DNA of 64,000 nt from Lachnospiraceae bacterium (lineage in GTDB: Bacteria; Bacillota; Clostridia; Lachnospirales; Lachnospiraceae), in contig JAKSPD010000003.1 of assembly GCA_024405115.1 (NCBI GenBank), positions 62,001-126,000 of the forward strand, given 5' to 3'. Under the pieces are notes generated by a model. It saw only the letters and a program-made list of their open reading frames with translations. It was not told the DNA's origin and did no database searches. Shown one piece after another: positions 1 to 8,900 of the stretch. The first letter of the stretch is position 1. Each line of letters opens with the position of its first letter. A program made the translations under genes and the position numbers.

Positions 1-1
1 T

Positions 2-1264
2 AATTCTGATGCAGGAACTGATCCTGAAAAGATCCTGTCAGAGTTTTCTGGAAATGATGCGGTTGAGCTGATTACAGGGGTGCTGTACGCCGGTCAGCTT
101 CGTGATGTGGCGGCATGTGTCATAAGCCCGGGAATACCGCTTACAGCCGATTTTGTAAAAGTGATTGACAAAGCCGGTGTTCCGATAATTGGTGAGCTTG
201 AAATGGCATGGCAGGCTTCGAAGGGGCATCTGTGCGCAATTACCGGCACAAACGGAAAGACGACCACGACCTCAATGACCGGGGTGATCCTTAAGGAGTA
301 TTTTGACGATGTTCATGTAGTGGGAAACATAGGTGTCCCTTTCTCAGAGGAAGCCCTTCTGACAACGAATGAATCGGTAACAACCGTCGAAGTGAGCTCA
401 TTCATGCTTGAAACGATAATGAGCTTCCATCCACATGTGAGTGCAATTCTCAATATCACACCGGATCATCTTGACAGGCATGGAACAATGAAAAACTACA
501 TCCGATGTAAGGAGGCAATAACCTTTAACCAGACAGAAGATGATTACGTAGTTTTAAACTACGATGACGAAGAACTCAGAAGATTTGGAAAAAGCAGGAA
601 ACTCCGTCCGCATGTAGTATGGTTCTCTTCAACGACGGAACCGGAAGGCGAAGCGCTTTTCCTTAAAGACGGGAAAATCATGATGAAGCTTTCGGGCAGT
701 GAAGAGGAACTTATAGACGTTAAGGAAATGAGCATAATCGGACGCCACAATTATGAAAATGCAATGGCGGCCGCTGCAGTAACACTTAAGATGGGAGTTC
801 CCGGAACGGCAGTCAGGAAGGGACTTATAAAGTTCAAGGCCGTTGAACACAGGATCGAGTTTGTCAGGGAACGCTGCGGAGTGAGATATTATAACGATTC
901 CAAGGGCACAAATACAGATGCGGCAATCCAGGCCCTTAATGCAATGCCCGGCCCCACACTCCTGATAGGAGGAGGCTATGATAAAGGCTCAGAGTTTGAC
1001 GACTGGGTGAAGCTTTTCCCCGGAAAGGTGAGATACCTTGTACTTCTGGGACAGACAAGGGATAAGATTTCTGAGTGCTGCAGAAAATACGGATTTCGTG
1101 ACATCATTTATGCCGATGACATGGAAGAGGCGGTAAAGACGTGTGCGTCTTACGCCGATGAAGGTGACTATGTCCTTCTTTCCCCTGCATGTGCAAGCTG
1201 GGGTATGTTTAAGAATTATGAGGAGAGGGGACACATATTTAAACAATGTGTGAATGAGCTCTGA
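2..1264 (+). CDS. murD: UDP-N-acetylmuramoyl-L-alanine--D-glutamate ligase, 5' truncated
   Basis: Cytoplasmic Mur ligase that adds D-glutamate to UDP-MurNAc-L-Ala during peptidoglycan precursor synthesis. The reading frame is open from the first bases of the window, so the true start lies upstream; the GTG at 80 is internal. The ATP-binding P-loop GTNGKTTTTS is encoded near 245-274, followed by the central-domain motif NITPDHLDRH and the C-terminal YNDSKGTN segment, in the usual Mur order. The next gene, ftsW, begins inside its last codons, which fits a translationally coupled mur/fts (dcw) operon. About 420 residues are visible; the missing part should be a short piece of the N-terminal UDP-binding domain. 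Confidence 0.95.
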   Translation, partial: NSDAGTDPEKILSEFSGNDAVELITGVLYAGQLRDVAACVISPGIPLTADFVKVIDKAGVPIIGELEMAWQASKGHLCAITGTNGKTTTTSMTGVILKEYFDDVHVVGNIGVPFSEEALLTTNESVTTVEVSSFMLETIMSFHPHVSAILNITPDHLDRHGTMKNYIRCKEAITFNQTEDDYVVLNYDDEELRRFGKSRKLRPHVVWFSSTTEPEGEALFLKDGKIMMKLSGSEEELIDVKEMSIIGRHNYENAMAAAAVTLKMGVPGTAVRKGLIKFKAVEHRIEFVRERCGVRYYNDSKGTNTDAAIQALNAMPGPTLLIGGGYDKGSEFDDWVKLFPGKVRYLVLLGQTRDKISECCRKYGFRDIIYADDMEEAVKTCASYADEGDYVLLSPACASWGMFKNYEERGHIFKQCVNEL

Positions 1265-2483
1265 TATGGCTGGTAATACTCAGGTTGTATATCAAAACAG
1301 AATAAATGAACGTGACAGAAATGCACAGAGTCCATCAGTCGTAAAAGAACAGAAAAAGCATTTCTATGATTACACGCTTTTATTTGCCGTGATATTCATG
1401 TTTGCGGCCGGTCTTCTTCTTATCTTCTCAAGCTCACAGTATACTGCCATGATAGAGAAGGGAAGTGCGACATATTACTTCAAACGCCAGGCAATGATTG
1501 GCGGCGGAGGTCTTGTTGCAGCCATTCTGATTTCGAAGTTTAACTACAGGATATTTAAAAAGGGAATCTGGCCCCTGCTTATTTTCTTTGGGACAATCGG
1601 ACTTCTCGGGGCAACACTTATTCTTGGACTTGCCGCTAAGGGAAAGACAAGATGGCTCTCATTTTTCGGGGCATCATTCCAGCCGACGGAAGTTGCAAAG
1701 ATAGGTGTCATTATGACTGTGGCTTTTCTCATAGAACTCATGGGAAAAGGAGTAAACAGGACCAGAAACTTCTGGCTCGTGTTTGCGGCCGGCATCTTGC
1801 CCGGATTCATGGTATTCAGCCAGAACATAAGTTCGGGTTTCATTATCATATTCATTGCAGCCGTAATGCTGTTCGTCGCTTCAGAGAAGCACGGCCTGTT
1901 CGGGGCCTGCCTTGGTATTGGCGCGGCGGGACTCATTGCCGCCAAGCCTCTCATCAGGCTGGTTATTGAGAAGACAGGATATACCGAAAGGCCTTCACAG
2001 TACTGGTTAAGGCGAATACTTGCATGGGCACTTCCCGATGTATACACGGCGGATGCCTATCAGACACAGCAGGGACTTTATGCAATCGGTTCAGGCGGAA
2101 TCACCGGAAGAGGGCTTGGAGAAAGCATCCAGAAATTCGGAAAGATTCCGGAAGTACAGAACGACATGATCTTTACAGTAATCTGTGAGGAGTTCGGATT
2201 CATCGGGGCACTGACTCTTATTATCCTTTATGGTCTGATTATTTACAGGATATACATTATTGCCAAAAATGCCATAGACATGTATGGCTCAATGATCTGC
2301 ATCGGTGTTATGGCACATCTGAGCATACAGGTGATACTTAACATAGCCGTTGTTACCGGGGTGATTCCAAACACGGGAGTTACGCTTCCCTTTATCAGCT
2401 ACGGAGGTTCCGCTGCGGCGTTTACGATGATTGAAGTGGGACTTGTACTAAGTGTATCCAACAGGATACCTGTCAGTGACTGA
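1254..2483 (+). CDS. ftsW: FtsW/SpoVE-type peptidoglycan glycosyltransferase (SEDS family)
   Basis: Polytopic membrane protein of the SEDS family, which polymerises lipid II into glycan strands at the septum with a partner class B PBP. The 409-residue product has a soluble N-terminal stretch of about 35 residues followed by about ten hydrophobic segments. It ends with the family signature LPFISYGGSA at residues 378-387. Two starts are possible: ATG at 1254, which overlaps murD, or ATG at 1266 just after the murD stop; the first is used here. The position between murD and ftsQ favours FtsW (or the sporulation paralogue SpoVE) over RodA. No murG is seen between ftsW and ftsQ. Confidence 0.92.
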   Translation: MSSDMAGNTQVVYQNRINERDRNAQSPSVVKEQKKHFYDYTLLFAVIFMFAAGLLLIFSSSQYTAMIEKGSATYYFKRQAMIGGGGLVAAILISKFNYRIFKKGIWPLLIFFGTIGLLGATLILGLAAKGKTRWLSFFGASFQPTEVAKIGVIMTVAFLIELMGKGVNRTRNFWLVFAAGILPGFMVFSQNISSGFIIIFIAAVMLFVASEKHGLFGACLGIGAAGLIAAKPLIRLVIEKTGYTERPSQYWLRRILAWALPDVYTADAYQTQQGLYAIGSGGITGRGLGESIQKFGKIPEVQNDMIFTVICEEFGFIGALTLIILYGLIIYRIYIIAKNAIDMYGSMICIGVMAHLSIQVILNIAVVTGVIPNTGVTLPFISYGGSAAAFTMIEVGLVLSVSNRIPVSD

Positions 2484-3247
2484 TGAGAAATAACGAAGTT
2501 TTTTCAGTAATTGAAGATAATAATGAAGAAAAGCAGAAACATCTTTTACTTAGCGGAGTAATGGTACTGTTTCTGCTTATTCTGATTGTCTTAATAAACT
2601 TACGGATAACGGACATAAAAGTACTGGGAAACAGAACATATACGGATGAGGAGGTAATTGAGATGATCATGCCTTCAAAATGGGACAGGAATCCTGTGTA
2701 TGCTTTTGTGAAAAACAGGTTCACTGAGCATAAACCCTTCAATTTCGTGTCTTCCTATAACGTGAACATAACGGGATTTAACTCCTGTGAGATCATCATA
2801 TATGAAAAGAATCCTGTGGGATATATTGAGTACATGTCAGGTTTCATGTATTTTGACAAGGGCGGGATCATCATTGAATCTGATTCCTGTAAAAGAAATG
2901 ACATTCCTGAAATCACGGGGCTGAAGTTTGGACACATAGTACTTGGCAGGGAATTGGTAGTTGATAACTCAAATCTCTATGAGGAGATACTCAACATTAC
3001 ACAGCAGCTTCAGGTATACCAGATAGAATGCCAGAGGATAAGCTTTGATTCCATGAGAAATGTCACCCTTTTTGTGGATGAGGGCGATATAAAGGTGAAA
3101 CTTGGAAGCGATGATTATCTTTCCTCAAAACTTTCACTCCTGAATGATGTCATTGAAAAAATGAGGATGAATGGAATGAAGGGCACGGCCGACCTGTCTT
3201 CTTATACTGACAGGGGAGGAGGATCATTCAGTTTCATTCCTGACTGA
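2483..3247 (+). CDS. ftsQ: Cell division protein FtsQ/DivIB
   Basis: Single-pass membrane protein of the divisome that bridges FtsL/DivIC and the septal synthase. The 254-residue product has a charged cytoplasmic tail of about 22 residues, one hydrophobic segment (about 23-44), then an extracellular POTRA-like region starting with ITDIKVLGNRTYTDEEV, the usual opening of the FtsQ/DivIB POTRA domain. A beta-rich region follows to the C-terminus. The ATG overlaps the ftsW stop (tgATG), so translation is probably coupled. DivIB proteins are poorly conserved, so the call rests on the POTRA start, the topology and the position before ftsZ. Confidence 0.85.
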   Translation: MRNNEVFSVIEDNNEEKQKHLLLSGVMVLFLLILIVLINLRITDIKVLGNRTYTDEEVIEMIMPSKWDRNPVYAFVKNRFTEHKPFNFVSSYNVNITGFNSCEIIIYEKNPVGYIEYMSGFMYFDKGGIIIESDSCKRNDIPEITGLKFGHIVLGRELVVDNSNLYEEILNITQQLQVYQIECQRISFDSMRNVTLFVDEGDIKVKLGSDDYLSSKLSLLNDVIEKMRMNGMKGTADLSSYTDRGGGSFSFIPD

Positions 3248-3277
3248 TTGCTATTTCATTAAGAATTTCAAAACATC

Positions 3278-3306
3278 TTGAAAAAGCTTTTGTTTTTTTA
3301 TATATT
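3278..3306 (+). promoter_or_regulatory. Sigma-A promoter for ftsZ
   Basis: TTGAAA (3278-3283), 17-base spacer, TATATT (3301-3306) in the 90-base gap before ftsZ. A second TATAAT lies at 3315-3320 and could be an alternative -10. The gap means ftsZ can be transcribed separately from murD-ftsW-ftsQ. Confidence 0.6.
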
Positions 3307-3337
3307 TATACTAGTATAATTTTGAGAGGCGATTACA

Positions 3338-4588
3338 ATGTTAGAAATAAAAATTCCTGAGTCAGATGCAGCTGCAAGAATACTTGTTGTAGGTATTGGC
3401 GGTGCCGGAAATAATGCCGTTAACCGCATGGTCGACGAGAGTGTTGCAGGTGTTGAGTTTATAGGCATAAATACAGATAAACAGGCTTTGCAGTTCTGTA
3501 AGTCACCCACAGTCATCCAGATCGGTGAGAAGCTCACAAAGGGTCTGGGAGCCGGAGCTCGTCCTGAAATCGGCGAAAAGGCTGCCGAAGAGAGTTCTGA
3601 AGAGATTTCACAGGCCTTCAAGGGCGCTGACATGGTATTCGTTACATGTGGCATGGGTGGCGGAACAGGAACAGGTGCTGCTCCTGTAGTAGCACGTATT
3701 GCAAAGGACATGGGTATCCTTACCGTTGGTATTGTTACAAAGCCTTTCAGATTCGAGGCAAAGCAGAGGATGAAGAATGCTGAATCCGGCATTGAGAATC
3801 TCCGCTCAAGCGTTGACTCACTCATAGTAATTCCTAACGACAAGCTTCTTGATCTTGTAGACAGAAGGACCACGATGCCTGAGGCATTAAAGAAGGCAGA
3901 CGAAGTTCTTCTTCAGGCAGTTACCGGCATTACAGACCTTATCAATGTTCCCGGACTTATCAACCTTGACTTTGCTGACGTACAGACAGTCATGAAGGAC
4001 AAGGGCATCGCACATATCGGTATCGGCAAGGCACAGGGAGATGACAAGGCACTTCAGGCTGTTCAGCAGGCAGTGGCTTCACCGCTTCTTGAAACATCCA
4101 TCAAGGGTGCCACCGACGTCATCATTAACGTATCCGGTGATATATCACTTACTGAGGCAAACGAAGCAGCCATGTATGTTGAAGAACTTGCAGGCGAAAA
4201 TGCAAACATCATCTTTGGTTCAATTTACGATGACAAGGCACAGGATGAATGCACAATTACAGTCATTGCCACAGGAATTGTTGAGCCTGCCCGTGCAAAC
4301 AAGTCTTCAAACCTTTTTGATGCGAAGGCATTTGGACAGAAGGCGGCTTCCGCACAGCCGGCACAGTCAGCCACTGCTCCACAGCAGCCCTACAGACCCC
4401 AGTCAGGAATGGCAGCAAGGAGTGCGCAGTCTGAGGACGGAATCCAGTTAGGATTCGGTTATGGTCCTAAGCCAACGGAACAGAAACCTGTTCAGCCACA
4501 GGAAACAGAACTTGAGACACCATTCAGGCCCCAGTTCAACAGGGACATGACGATAAACATTCCCGATTTCCTTAAAAACAGAAAGTAA
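3338..4588 (+). CDS. ftsZ: Cell division GTPase FtsZ
   Basis: Tubulin-like GTPase that polymerises into the cytokinetic ring. The 416-residue product carries the GTP-binding signature [10 protein letters not shown] at residues 107-116 and the N-terminal [13 protein letters not shown] element at 18-30. The T7 synergy loop appears as NLDFADV. A Gln/Pro-rich linker (about 330-400) precedes the conserved C-terminal peptide [11 protein letters not shown], which recruits FtsA or SepF. A Shine-Dalgarno-like gagagg lies 8 bases before the ATG. No ftsA lies beside it, as is common in clostridia. A hairpin follows the stop. Confidence 0.98.
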   Translation: MLEIKIPESDAAARILVVGIGGAGNNAVNRMVDESVAGVEFIGINTDKQALQFCKSPTVIQIGEKLTKGLGAGARPEIGEKAAEESSEEISQAFKGADMVFVTCGMGGGTGTGAAPVVARIAKDMGILTVGIVTKPFRFEAKQRMKNAESGIENLRSSVDSLIVIPNDKLLDLVDRRTTMPEALKKADEVLLQAVTGITDLINVPGLINLDFADVQTVMKDKGIAHIGIGKAQGDDKALQAVQQAVASPLLETSIKGATDVIINVSGDISLTEANEAAMYVEELAGENANIIFGSIYDDKAQDECTITVIATGIVEPARANKSSNLFDAKAFGQKAASAQPAQSATAPQQPYRPQSGMAARSAQSEDGIQLGFGYGPKPTEQKPVQPQETELETPFRPQFNRDMTINIPDFLKNRK

Positions 4589-4594
4589 TCAATA

Positions 4595-4616
4595 AAGCCC
4601 GCCGACAGGCGGGCTT
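4595..4616 (+). terminator. Hairpin after ftsZ
   Basis: A perfect 9-bp stem AAGCCCGCC/GGCGGGCTT closes a GACA tetraloop 7 bases after the ftsZ stop. The following bases (aagtaattcc) are not T-rich, so termination may be partial. Confidence 0.65.
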
Positions 4617-4654
4617 AAGTAATTCCTGATATTAGTATTGTCCCGGAGTTAAAT

Positions 4655-5308
4655 ATGGCAGGAAAAAATAAGAATTATAAAAAGCAAAGCATAATTAAGG
4701 CGGTGATTTTCTTCATTATCGCCGCGGCAGTCCTTATTTACATGAGGAAGGATTCAGGTGGAAATCCGGATCCCACCCAGCATGAATCAACTTCTTCTTA
4801 CATAGAGCAGTATACCACTTCAGCACCGCCCGAAACTACAGCTGCTGAAACAAAAGCGACTCAGGCTGGAACTACGGTTTCTGAAACAAAAGCGACCCAG
4901 GCTGAAACTACGGCCGCAGTCACCACGTCTCCGGCAGAGACAGATGCATCGGTTACCGTAACGGAAGATGGCGAATATAGTGACAAGGAACATGTGGCAC
5001 TTTACATACATACTTATGAAAAACTTCCCTCCAACTACATTTCCAAGACCAAGGCGAAAAAACAGGGCTGGGAGGCAACAAAGGGCAACCTCTGGGATGT
5101 CCTTCCGGGAATGAGTATAGGCGGTGGACCTTTTGAGAATAATGAAGGAATACTGCCTGAAAAGGAAGGCAGGTCCTATAAGGAATGTGACATAGACTAT
5201 GACGGCGGGGGAAGAAATGCCAAAAGGATAGTCTTCTCAAATGACGGTCTTATATATTACACGGAAGATCATTATAATACTTTTGAGCTTCTTTACGGAG
5301 AACCATGA
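4655..5308 (+). CDS. Membrane-anchored barnase-type guanyl-specific ribonuclease
   Basis: Probable RNase of the barnase (N1/T1) family, tethered outside the membrane. The 217-residue product has a lysine-rich N-terminus, one membrane segment (about 14-30), a Thr/Ala/Glu-rich linker (45-100) and a barnase domain (about 110-217). The domain keeps barnase landmarks: TYEKLPSNYISK, SKTKAKKQGW, KGNLWDVLPG, and residues matching the catalytic set Lys27/Glu73/Arg83/Arg87/His102 as K131, E177, R187, R191 and H206 (DHYNTF). The next gene, overlapping by 4 bases, is a barstar-type inhibitor, which strongly supports an active RNase. The linker holds two imperfect copies of a 36-base (12-residue) unit. 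Role unknown: secreted RNase, RNA scavenging or competition. Confidence 0.9.
   Translation: MAGKNKNYKKQSIIKAVIFFIIAAAVLIYMRKDSGGNPDPTQHESTSSYIEQYTTSAPPETTAAETKATQAGTTVSETKATQAETTAAVTTSPAETDASVTVTEDGEYSDKEHVALYIHTYEKLPSNYISKTKAKKQGWEATKGNLWDVLPGMSIGGGPFENNEGILPEKEGRSYKECDIDYDGGGRNAKRIVFSNDGLIYYTEDHYNTFELLYGEP
4845..4916 (+). repeat. Two tandem 36-base units in the barnase linker
   Basis: Bases 4845-4876 and 4881-4912 match at 30 of 32 positions with a 36-base period. They encode the repeated linker ETKATQAGTTVS / ETKATQAETTAA. The repeat lies inside the coding sequence and keeps frame. Confidence 0.8.
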
Positions 5309-5763
5309 TGAGAAAAATAATACTTGATTTTTATGAAGTTCTTTATGAGCTTCCCCTCATTGATGATAATAAACTGGGTGACGACTTCCCGGTATCCCTG
5401 GCTGATGCACCTGAAAACAAGAGTTACGATTACAAGGAACTCATACATGAATACATCGCAAAAAGCATGGATTTTCCTGACTATTACGGAAAGAACCTTG
5501 ATGCACTTTATGACTGTCTTACGGACATTGATGAACCCACTGCGGTAGGCTTTTTTGTACCTGTGCCTGATGATGATGACCTATCAATTGATTTCATGAT
5601 CTATCTTGACAGGGTGAAGAAGGTGTTTATGGATGCTGAGAGGGATAATCCTGAGTGTCTGGCTGTTATCTGTGCAGATGATTCGGGTGCATTAACGGAC
5701 GATGAAGATCCCGACGAGGCACTTTCTGATTTTTTCAGTTCCATATCCGGTGATTTCTTCTGA
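5305..5763 (+). CDS. Barstar-type ribonuclease inhibitor
   Basis: Cytoplasmic inhibitor expected to protect the cell from the adjacent barnase-type RNase. In the 152-residue product, residues 58-73 contain PDYYGKNLDALYDCLT, which matches the inhibitory helix of barstar. The barnase-contacting Asp35 and Asp39 of barstar correspond to D66 and D70, and Trp38 to Y69. An N-terminal extension of about 30 residues and an acidic C-terminal tail (DDEDPDEA region) are longer than in the 89-residue Bacillus protein. The ATG overlaps the end of the RNase gene and recJ begins in its stop codon, so the three genes look co-transcribed. Confidence 0.88.
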   Translation: MMRKIILDFYEVLYELPLIDDNKLGDDFPVSLADAPENKSYDYKELIHEYIAKSMDFPDYYGKNLDALYDCLTDIDEPTAVGFFVPVPDDDDLSIDFMIYLDRVKKVFMDAERDNPECLAVICADDSGALTDDEDPDEALSDFFSSISGDFF

Positions 5764-7514
5764 TGCATGAATATGTAAAAAAAGAGTGGTATGTATACGG
5801 AAAAAAGGCCCCATTCAATGACCTTTCGGAAAAACTGGGCATTGATCCTGTTACTGTACGCATTTTGAGGAACCGAGACATAATTACTGAAGAGGAAATG
5901 AGGCTCTATCTTAATGGTACACTTAATGAACTTTACGATGCCTCAGCTCTTTGGGACATCGTACCGGCTGCCCGGATGATTGTTGATGCCGTAAGAAAAG
6001 GAGAAAGAATCCGGGTTGTCGGCGATTATGATGTGGACGGGGTTTGTTCGGCATTCATACTGTGTGACGGGCTTAGGACTATCGGTGCAGCTGTGGATTA
6101 TGTTATTCCGGACCGTGTAAAGGACGGTTACGGCATCAATATGTCCATAGTTGAAAAAGCACATTCGGACGGCATAAGCCTGATTCTCACGTGTGATAAC
6201 GGCATAGCCGCTATTGATGAACTTCAGGCCGCAAAAGAATACGGGATGAAGGTGATTGTGACAGACCATCATGACATAAGGCTTGATGACCTTGGAAACG
6301 AACTGCTTCCTCCCGCGGATCATATAGTAAGTGCAAAACTTAAATCTTCAGAGTATCCTGAAAAGGAGATATGCGGGGCAGTAACTGCATGGAAGCTGTT
6401 AAAGGTCATTTTTGAAAATGCAGGTGTACCGGTAAGTGAATGGAAAAAGTATCTTGAGTTCGCGTCACTGGCAACCATCGGTGATGTGATGAGGCTGACC
6501 GGTGAAAACCGCATAATTGCAAAAGAGGGACTTCTTGCAATGAGCTGCGGACCGGTAAACATGGGCCTCAGGGAGCTTATCAATGTGACAGGACTTTCAG
6601 GAAAAGCCATTTCATGCTTCCATGTTGGCTTTGTCATAGGCCCGTGCATAAATGCCGGGGGCCGTCTTGAAACAGCGGAAATGGCTTTAAGGCTTTTCAT
6701 GTCAGACAATGAAAAAGAAGCTCATGAACTTGCATGTGCATTAAAAGAACTGAATGACAGCCGTAAGTACATGACACAGAAAGGCGCGGAAGAGGCTTTT
6801 AATGAGGTGATACGCAGCTACCAGGATGACCGTGTACTAATGGTCTACCTGCCGGGACTTCACGAATCAATGGCGGGAATCGTGGCAGGAAGGCTGAAGG
6901 AAAAGTTTGGAAAGCCTTCATTTGTAATTACCGATTCCAGTACGGAAACGGTTGACAGGGACGGAACGGTACATCGTATACTTAAAGGAAGCGGGCGTTC
7001 AATTGAGAATTATAATATGTTTGAGGAGCTCCGTGCTGTTGAAGGACTGCTTTTCAAGTATGGGGGTCACCCGATGGCCGCGGGTTTAAGTCTTTATGAG
7101 GAGAATCTCAGTTCCTTGAGAAAAGCCCTGAATGAAAACTGCCACCTTACGGATGAGAATTTAACACAGAAAATATGGATAGACGCCCCGATGCCCATGT
7201 CTTACGTAACTTTCAATCTCGTGGAGGAGTTCGCAAGGCTTGAACCTTTCGGAAATGGAAATGAAAAACCCCTTTTTGCGGAAAAAGGGGTGCGTACCGT
7301 AAACATGAAAGTTCTTGGAAAGAACAGAAATGTTCTGAAAATGGACCTTATCTCACATGAAGGGCGTGTTTTCCACGGAATCATGTTCGGGGAAGCGGAT
7401 GCGTTAAAAAGCGAGCTTGAGGAAAGGCATTCCATAAGCATCATTTACTACCCGCAGATAAATGAATATAACGGTCAGAAGACACTGCAGATGCAGATTG
7501 AGGATATAAGGTGA
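5763..7514 (+). CDS. recJ: Single-stranded-DNA-specific exonuclease RecJ
   Basis: 5'-3' exonuclease of the DHH phosphoesterase superfamily, acting in recombinational and mismatch repair. The 583-residue product has motif I GDYDVDG at residues 87-93, CDNGI at 144-148 and the DHH triad at 168-170 (VTDHHD). The DHHA1 signature GGHPMAAG follows near residue 435. The length is typical for the core bacterial enzyme. The start overlaps the barstar stop (tgATG). Its placement downstream of a toxin/inhibitor pair is unusual for recJ, but reading direction and coupling suggest shared transcription. The final codons lie in a terminator hairpin. Confidence 0.95.
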   Translation: MHEYVKKEWYVYGKKAPFNDLSEKLGIDPVTVRILRNRDIITEEEMRLYLNGTLNELYDASALWDIVPAARMIVDAVRKGERIRVVGDYDVDGVCSAFILCDGLRTIGAAVDYVIPDRVKDGYGINMSIVEKAHSDGISLILTCDNGIAAIDELQAAKEYGMKVIVTDHHDIRLDDLGNELLPPADHIVSAKLKSSEYPEKEICGAVTAWKLLKVIFENAGVPVSEWKKYLEFASLATIGDVMRLTGENRIIAKEGLLAMSCGPVNMGLRELINVTGLSGKAISCFHVGFVIGPCINAGGRLETAEMALRLFMSDNEKEAHELACALKELNDSRKYMTQKGAEEAFNEVIRSYQDDRVLMVYLPGLHESMAGIVAGRLKEKFGKPSFVITDSSTETVDRDGTVHRILKGSGRSIENYNMFEELRAVEGLLFKYGGHPMAAGLSLYEENLSSLRKALNENCHLTDENLTQKIWIDAPMPMSYVTFNLVEEFARLEPFGNGNEKPLFAEKGVRTVNMKVLGKNRNVLKMDLISHEGRVFHGIMFGEADALKSELEERHSISIIYYPQINEYNGQKTLQMQIEDIR

Positions 7515-7534
7515 TCAAAGGAGATCACCTTTTT
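7508..7534 (+). terminator. Terminator overlapping the recJ stop codon and the end of the opposing gene
   Basis: A 9-bp stem AAGGTGATC/GATCACCTT (7508-7516 and 7523-7531) with a 6-base loop, followed by TTTT, contains the recJ TGA (7512-7514) and the minus-strand stop of the LarA-like gene (7515-7517). It is best placed to end recJ transcripts. Confidence 0.8.
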
Positions 7535-8798
7535 CATTAAATGGGAGGTACTCCGGAACGGATATCCTCTCAATTTCGGGAATCATGCCTATCTCGTCGA
7601 GATAGCTTTCTGAAAGCATGATTTCAGAAAGATGAAGCGTGTCATGAATCCTGATGACCCTTGGATTTTTCTTGTCAATCTCGTTACAGCACTTAATGGC
7701 CACCTGTATCGCCTCCCTGTCGTTTTTCATGATCAGGGGTATTCTGTTTTTCCAGAGTGCCGTGGAGGTGATGGAGTTTACGTACATGGCCTCGAGATCG
7801 AGCTTGTCGAAAAGCCTCTGAGTTGTTGCATCGGCAGCGCCGATTCCATATCCGTTTCCATTTGTGTTTTCCGTAAGGTCAAGTATGCAGATGCTCTGTG
7901 ACTTTACTCCATACTGTTCCCCGCTGTCACCGAATGGGCCTGCAACGTTCGGGTCAGCTCCTGTACCGCTGATGTCTTTACCTATCCGGTCTATGATGAG
8001 CACGTCGCAGGATTGAGGAAGGATACGGGGCATGAATTCCCCGGCCTCTTTCAGAAACTCAGGCTCTTTTTCCATGATGTCTTCTTTTTTTACCGCACAG
8101 ATTCTTCTTGTCTTATCAAAGGCATTTTCAAGTATGGCCACCCCGAAAAGAACCGGAGAGTTATTCAGAACGGTTTTACCGAACAGCTTCACGTTCTTTG
8201 CCATGTTCCGGAAGCCCGCCTCATGACATCTGTCGGCACCGTACTGCTTTCCAAGACCTATGGCCATCATCTTCATTAGCCCGCTCTCGACATCGCCTTT
8301 AAATGATGTGTGCGGCTTTACACGGTTGAGAATTATTATGCCATCAGCGTCATGGGCATTTTTGTCCATGAATACATCAAGACCCTCGTCATTCTTACCG
8401 ACAAACACTGTCTCCATGGAACTTCTTATTTCGCAGCCCAGGAATTCTTCGGTGACCCCATAATGGGCAAGGACTTCCTTCTGGCCATCGGCGGTAGCAC
8501 CTCCATGACTGCCCATTGCCGGTACCACGAACGGCACGGCACCCCCTTTGCGGACGAAGTCACATACACTTTTAACTATCATGTCAATATTAGAAATGCC
8601 CCTTGAACCGCATGTGACGGCAATCTCCATGCCGGGTTTTATACGGGAAGTGAAATAATCATCGGAAAGTTCGCGATATATGGTTTCCGGGATGATGTCC
8701 CTTTCAATATGGTCATCTGCAAAATTCTGTTTGACAGTAAACATTTTAGGTATGTAAGTATCCTTTATCAGTTCGCTTACGAGGTTTCTTTCTTTCAT
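7515..8798 (-). CDS. LarA-like (DUF2088) lactate racemase-family protein
   Basis: A 427-residue protein with the two-domain layout of the nickel-pincer LarA superfamily (racemases and epimerases of 2-hydroxy acids). Visible landmarks: TCGSRGISN near residue 62, PAMGSHGGAT near 92, and a central ILNRVKPHTSFKG...GLMKMMAIGLGKQ block whose His and Lys residues could be cofactor or substrate ligands. The spacing between that His and the next candidate Lys is 13, not 10 as in Lactiplantibacillus LarA, so the substrate is probably not lactate. No larB, larC or larE cofactor genes lie in the window. It reads convergently to recJ. A Shine-Dalgarno-like aaagga precedes the ATG. Confidence 0.7.
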   Translation of the reverse strand: MKERNLVSELIKDTYIPKMFTVKQNFADDHIERDIIPETIYRELSDDYFTSRIKPGMEIAVTCGSRGISNIDMIVKSVCDFVRKGGAVPFVVPAMGSHGGATADGQKEVLAHYGVTEEFLGCEIRSSMETVFVGKNDEGLDVFMDKNAHDADGIIILNRVKPHTSFKGDVESGLMKMMAIGLGKQYGADRCHEAGFRNMAKNVKLFGKTVLNNSPVLFGVAILENAFDKTRRICAVKKEDIMEKEPEFLKEAGEFMPRILPQSCDVLIIDRIGKDISGTGADPNVAGPFGDSGEQYGVKSQSICILDLTENTNGNGYGIGAADATTQRLFDKLDLEAMYVNSITSTALWKNRIPLIMKNDREAIQVAIKCCNEIDKKNPRVIRIHDTLHLSEIMLSESYLDEIGMIPEIERISVPEYLPFNEKGDLL

Positions 8799-8872
8799 GT
8801 TGTTCCTTTCAGCAGGTTCAGAATTTGTAAGAGAATTTTACACTTAAAATGATTAAAAATCAAACCTCATTG

Positions 8873-8881
8873 TGATATACT
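8873..8881 (+). promoter_or_regulatory. Extended -10 promoter for the pseudouridine synthase gene
   Basis: TGaTATACT (8873-8881) lies 19 bases before the ATG, with a weak TTAAAA -35 seventeen bases upstream of the TATACT. The spacing to the start codon leaves a very short leader. Confidence 0.45.
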
Positions 8882-8900
8882 CGTTAACCGAGGTGATGGT

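Noticed and set aside
1544..2047. 167-codon antisense open frame in ftsW
   Set aside because: It is the shadow of a strongly supported membrane protein gene, with no ribosome site and no recognisable product.
3298..3873. 191-codon antisense open frame over ftsZ
   Set aside because: Complement of conserved FtsZ codons; the product is low-complexity and has no family features.
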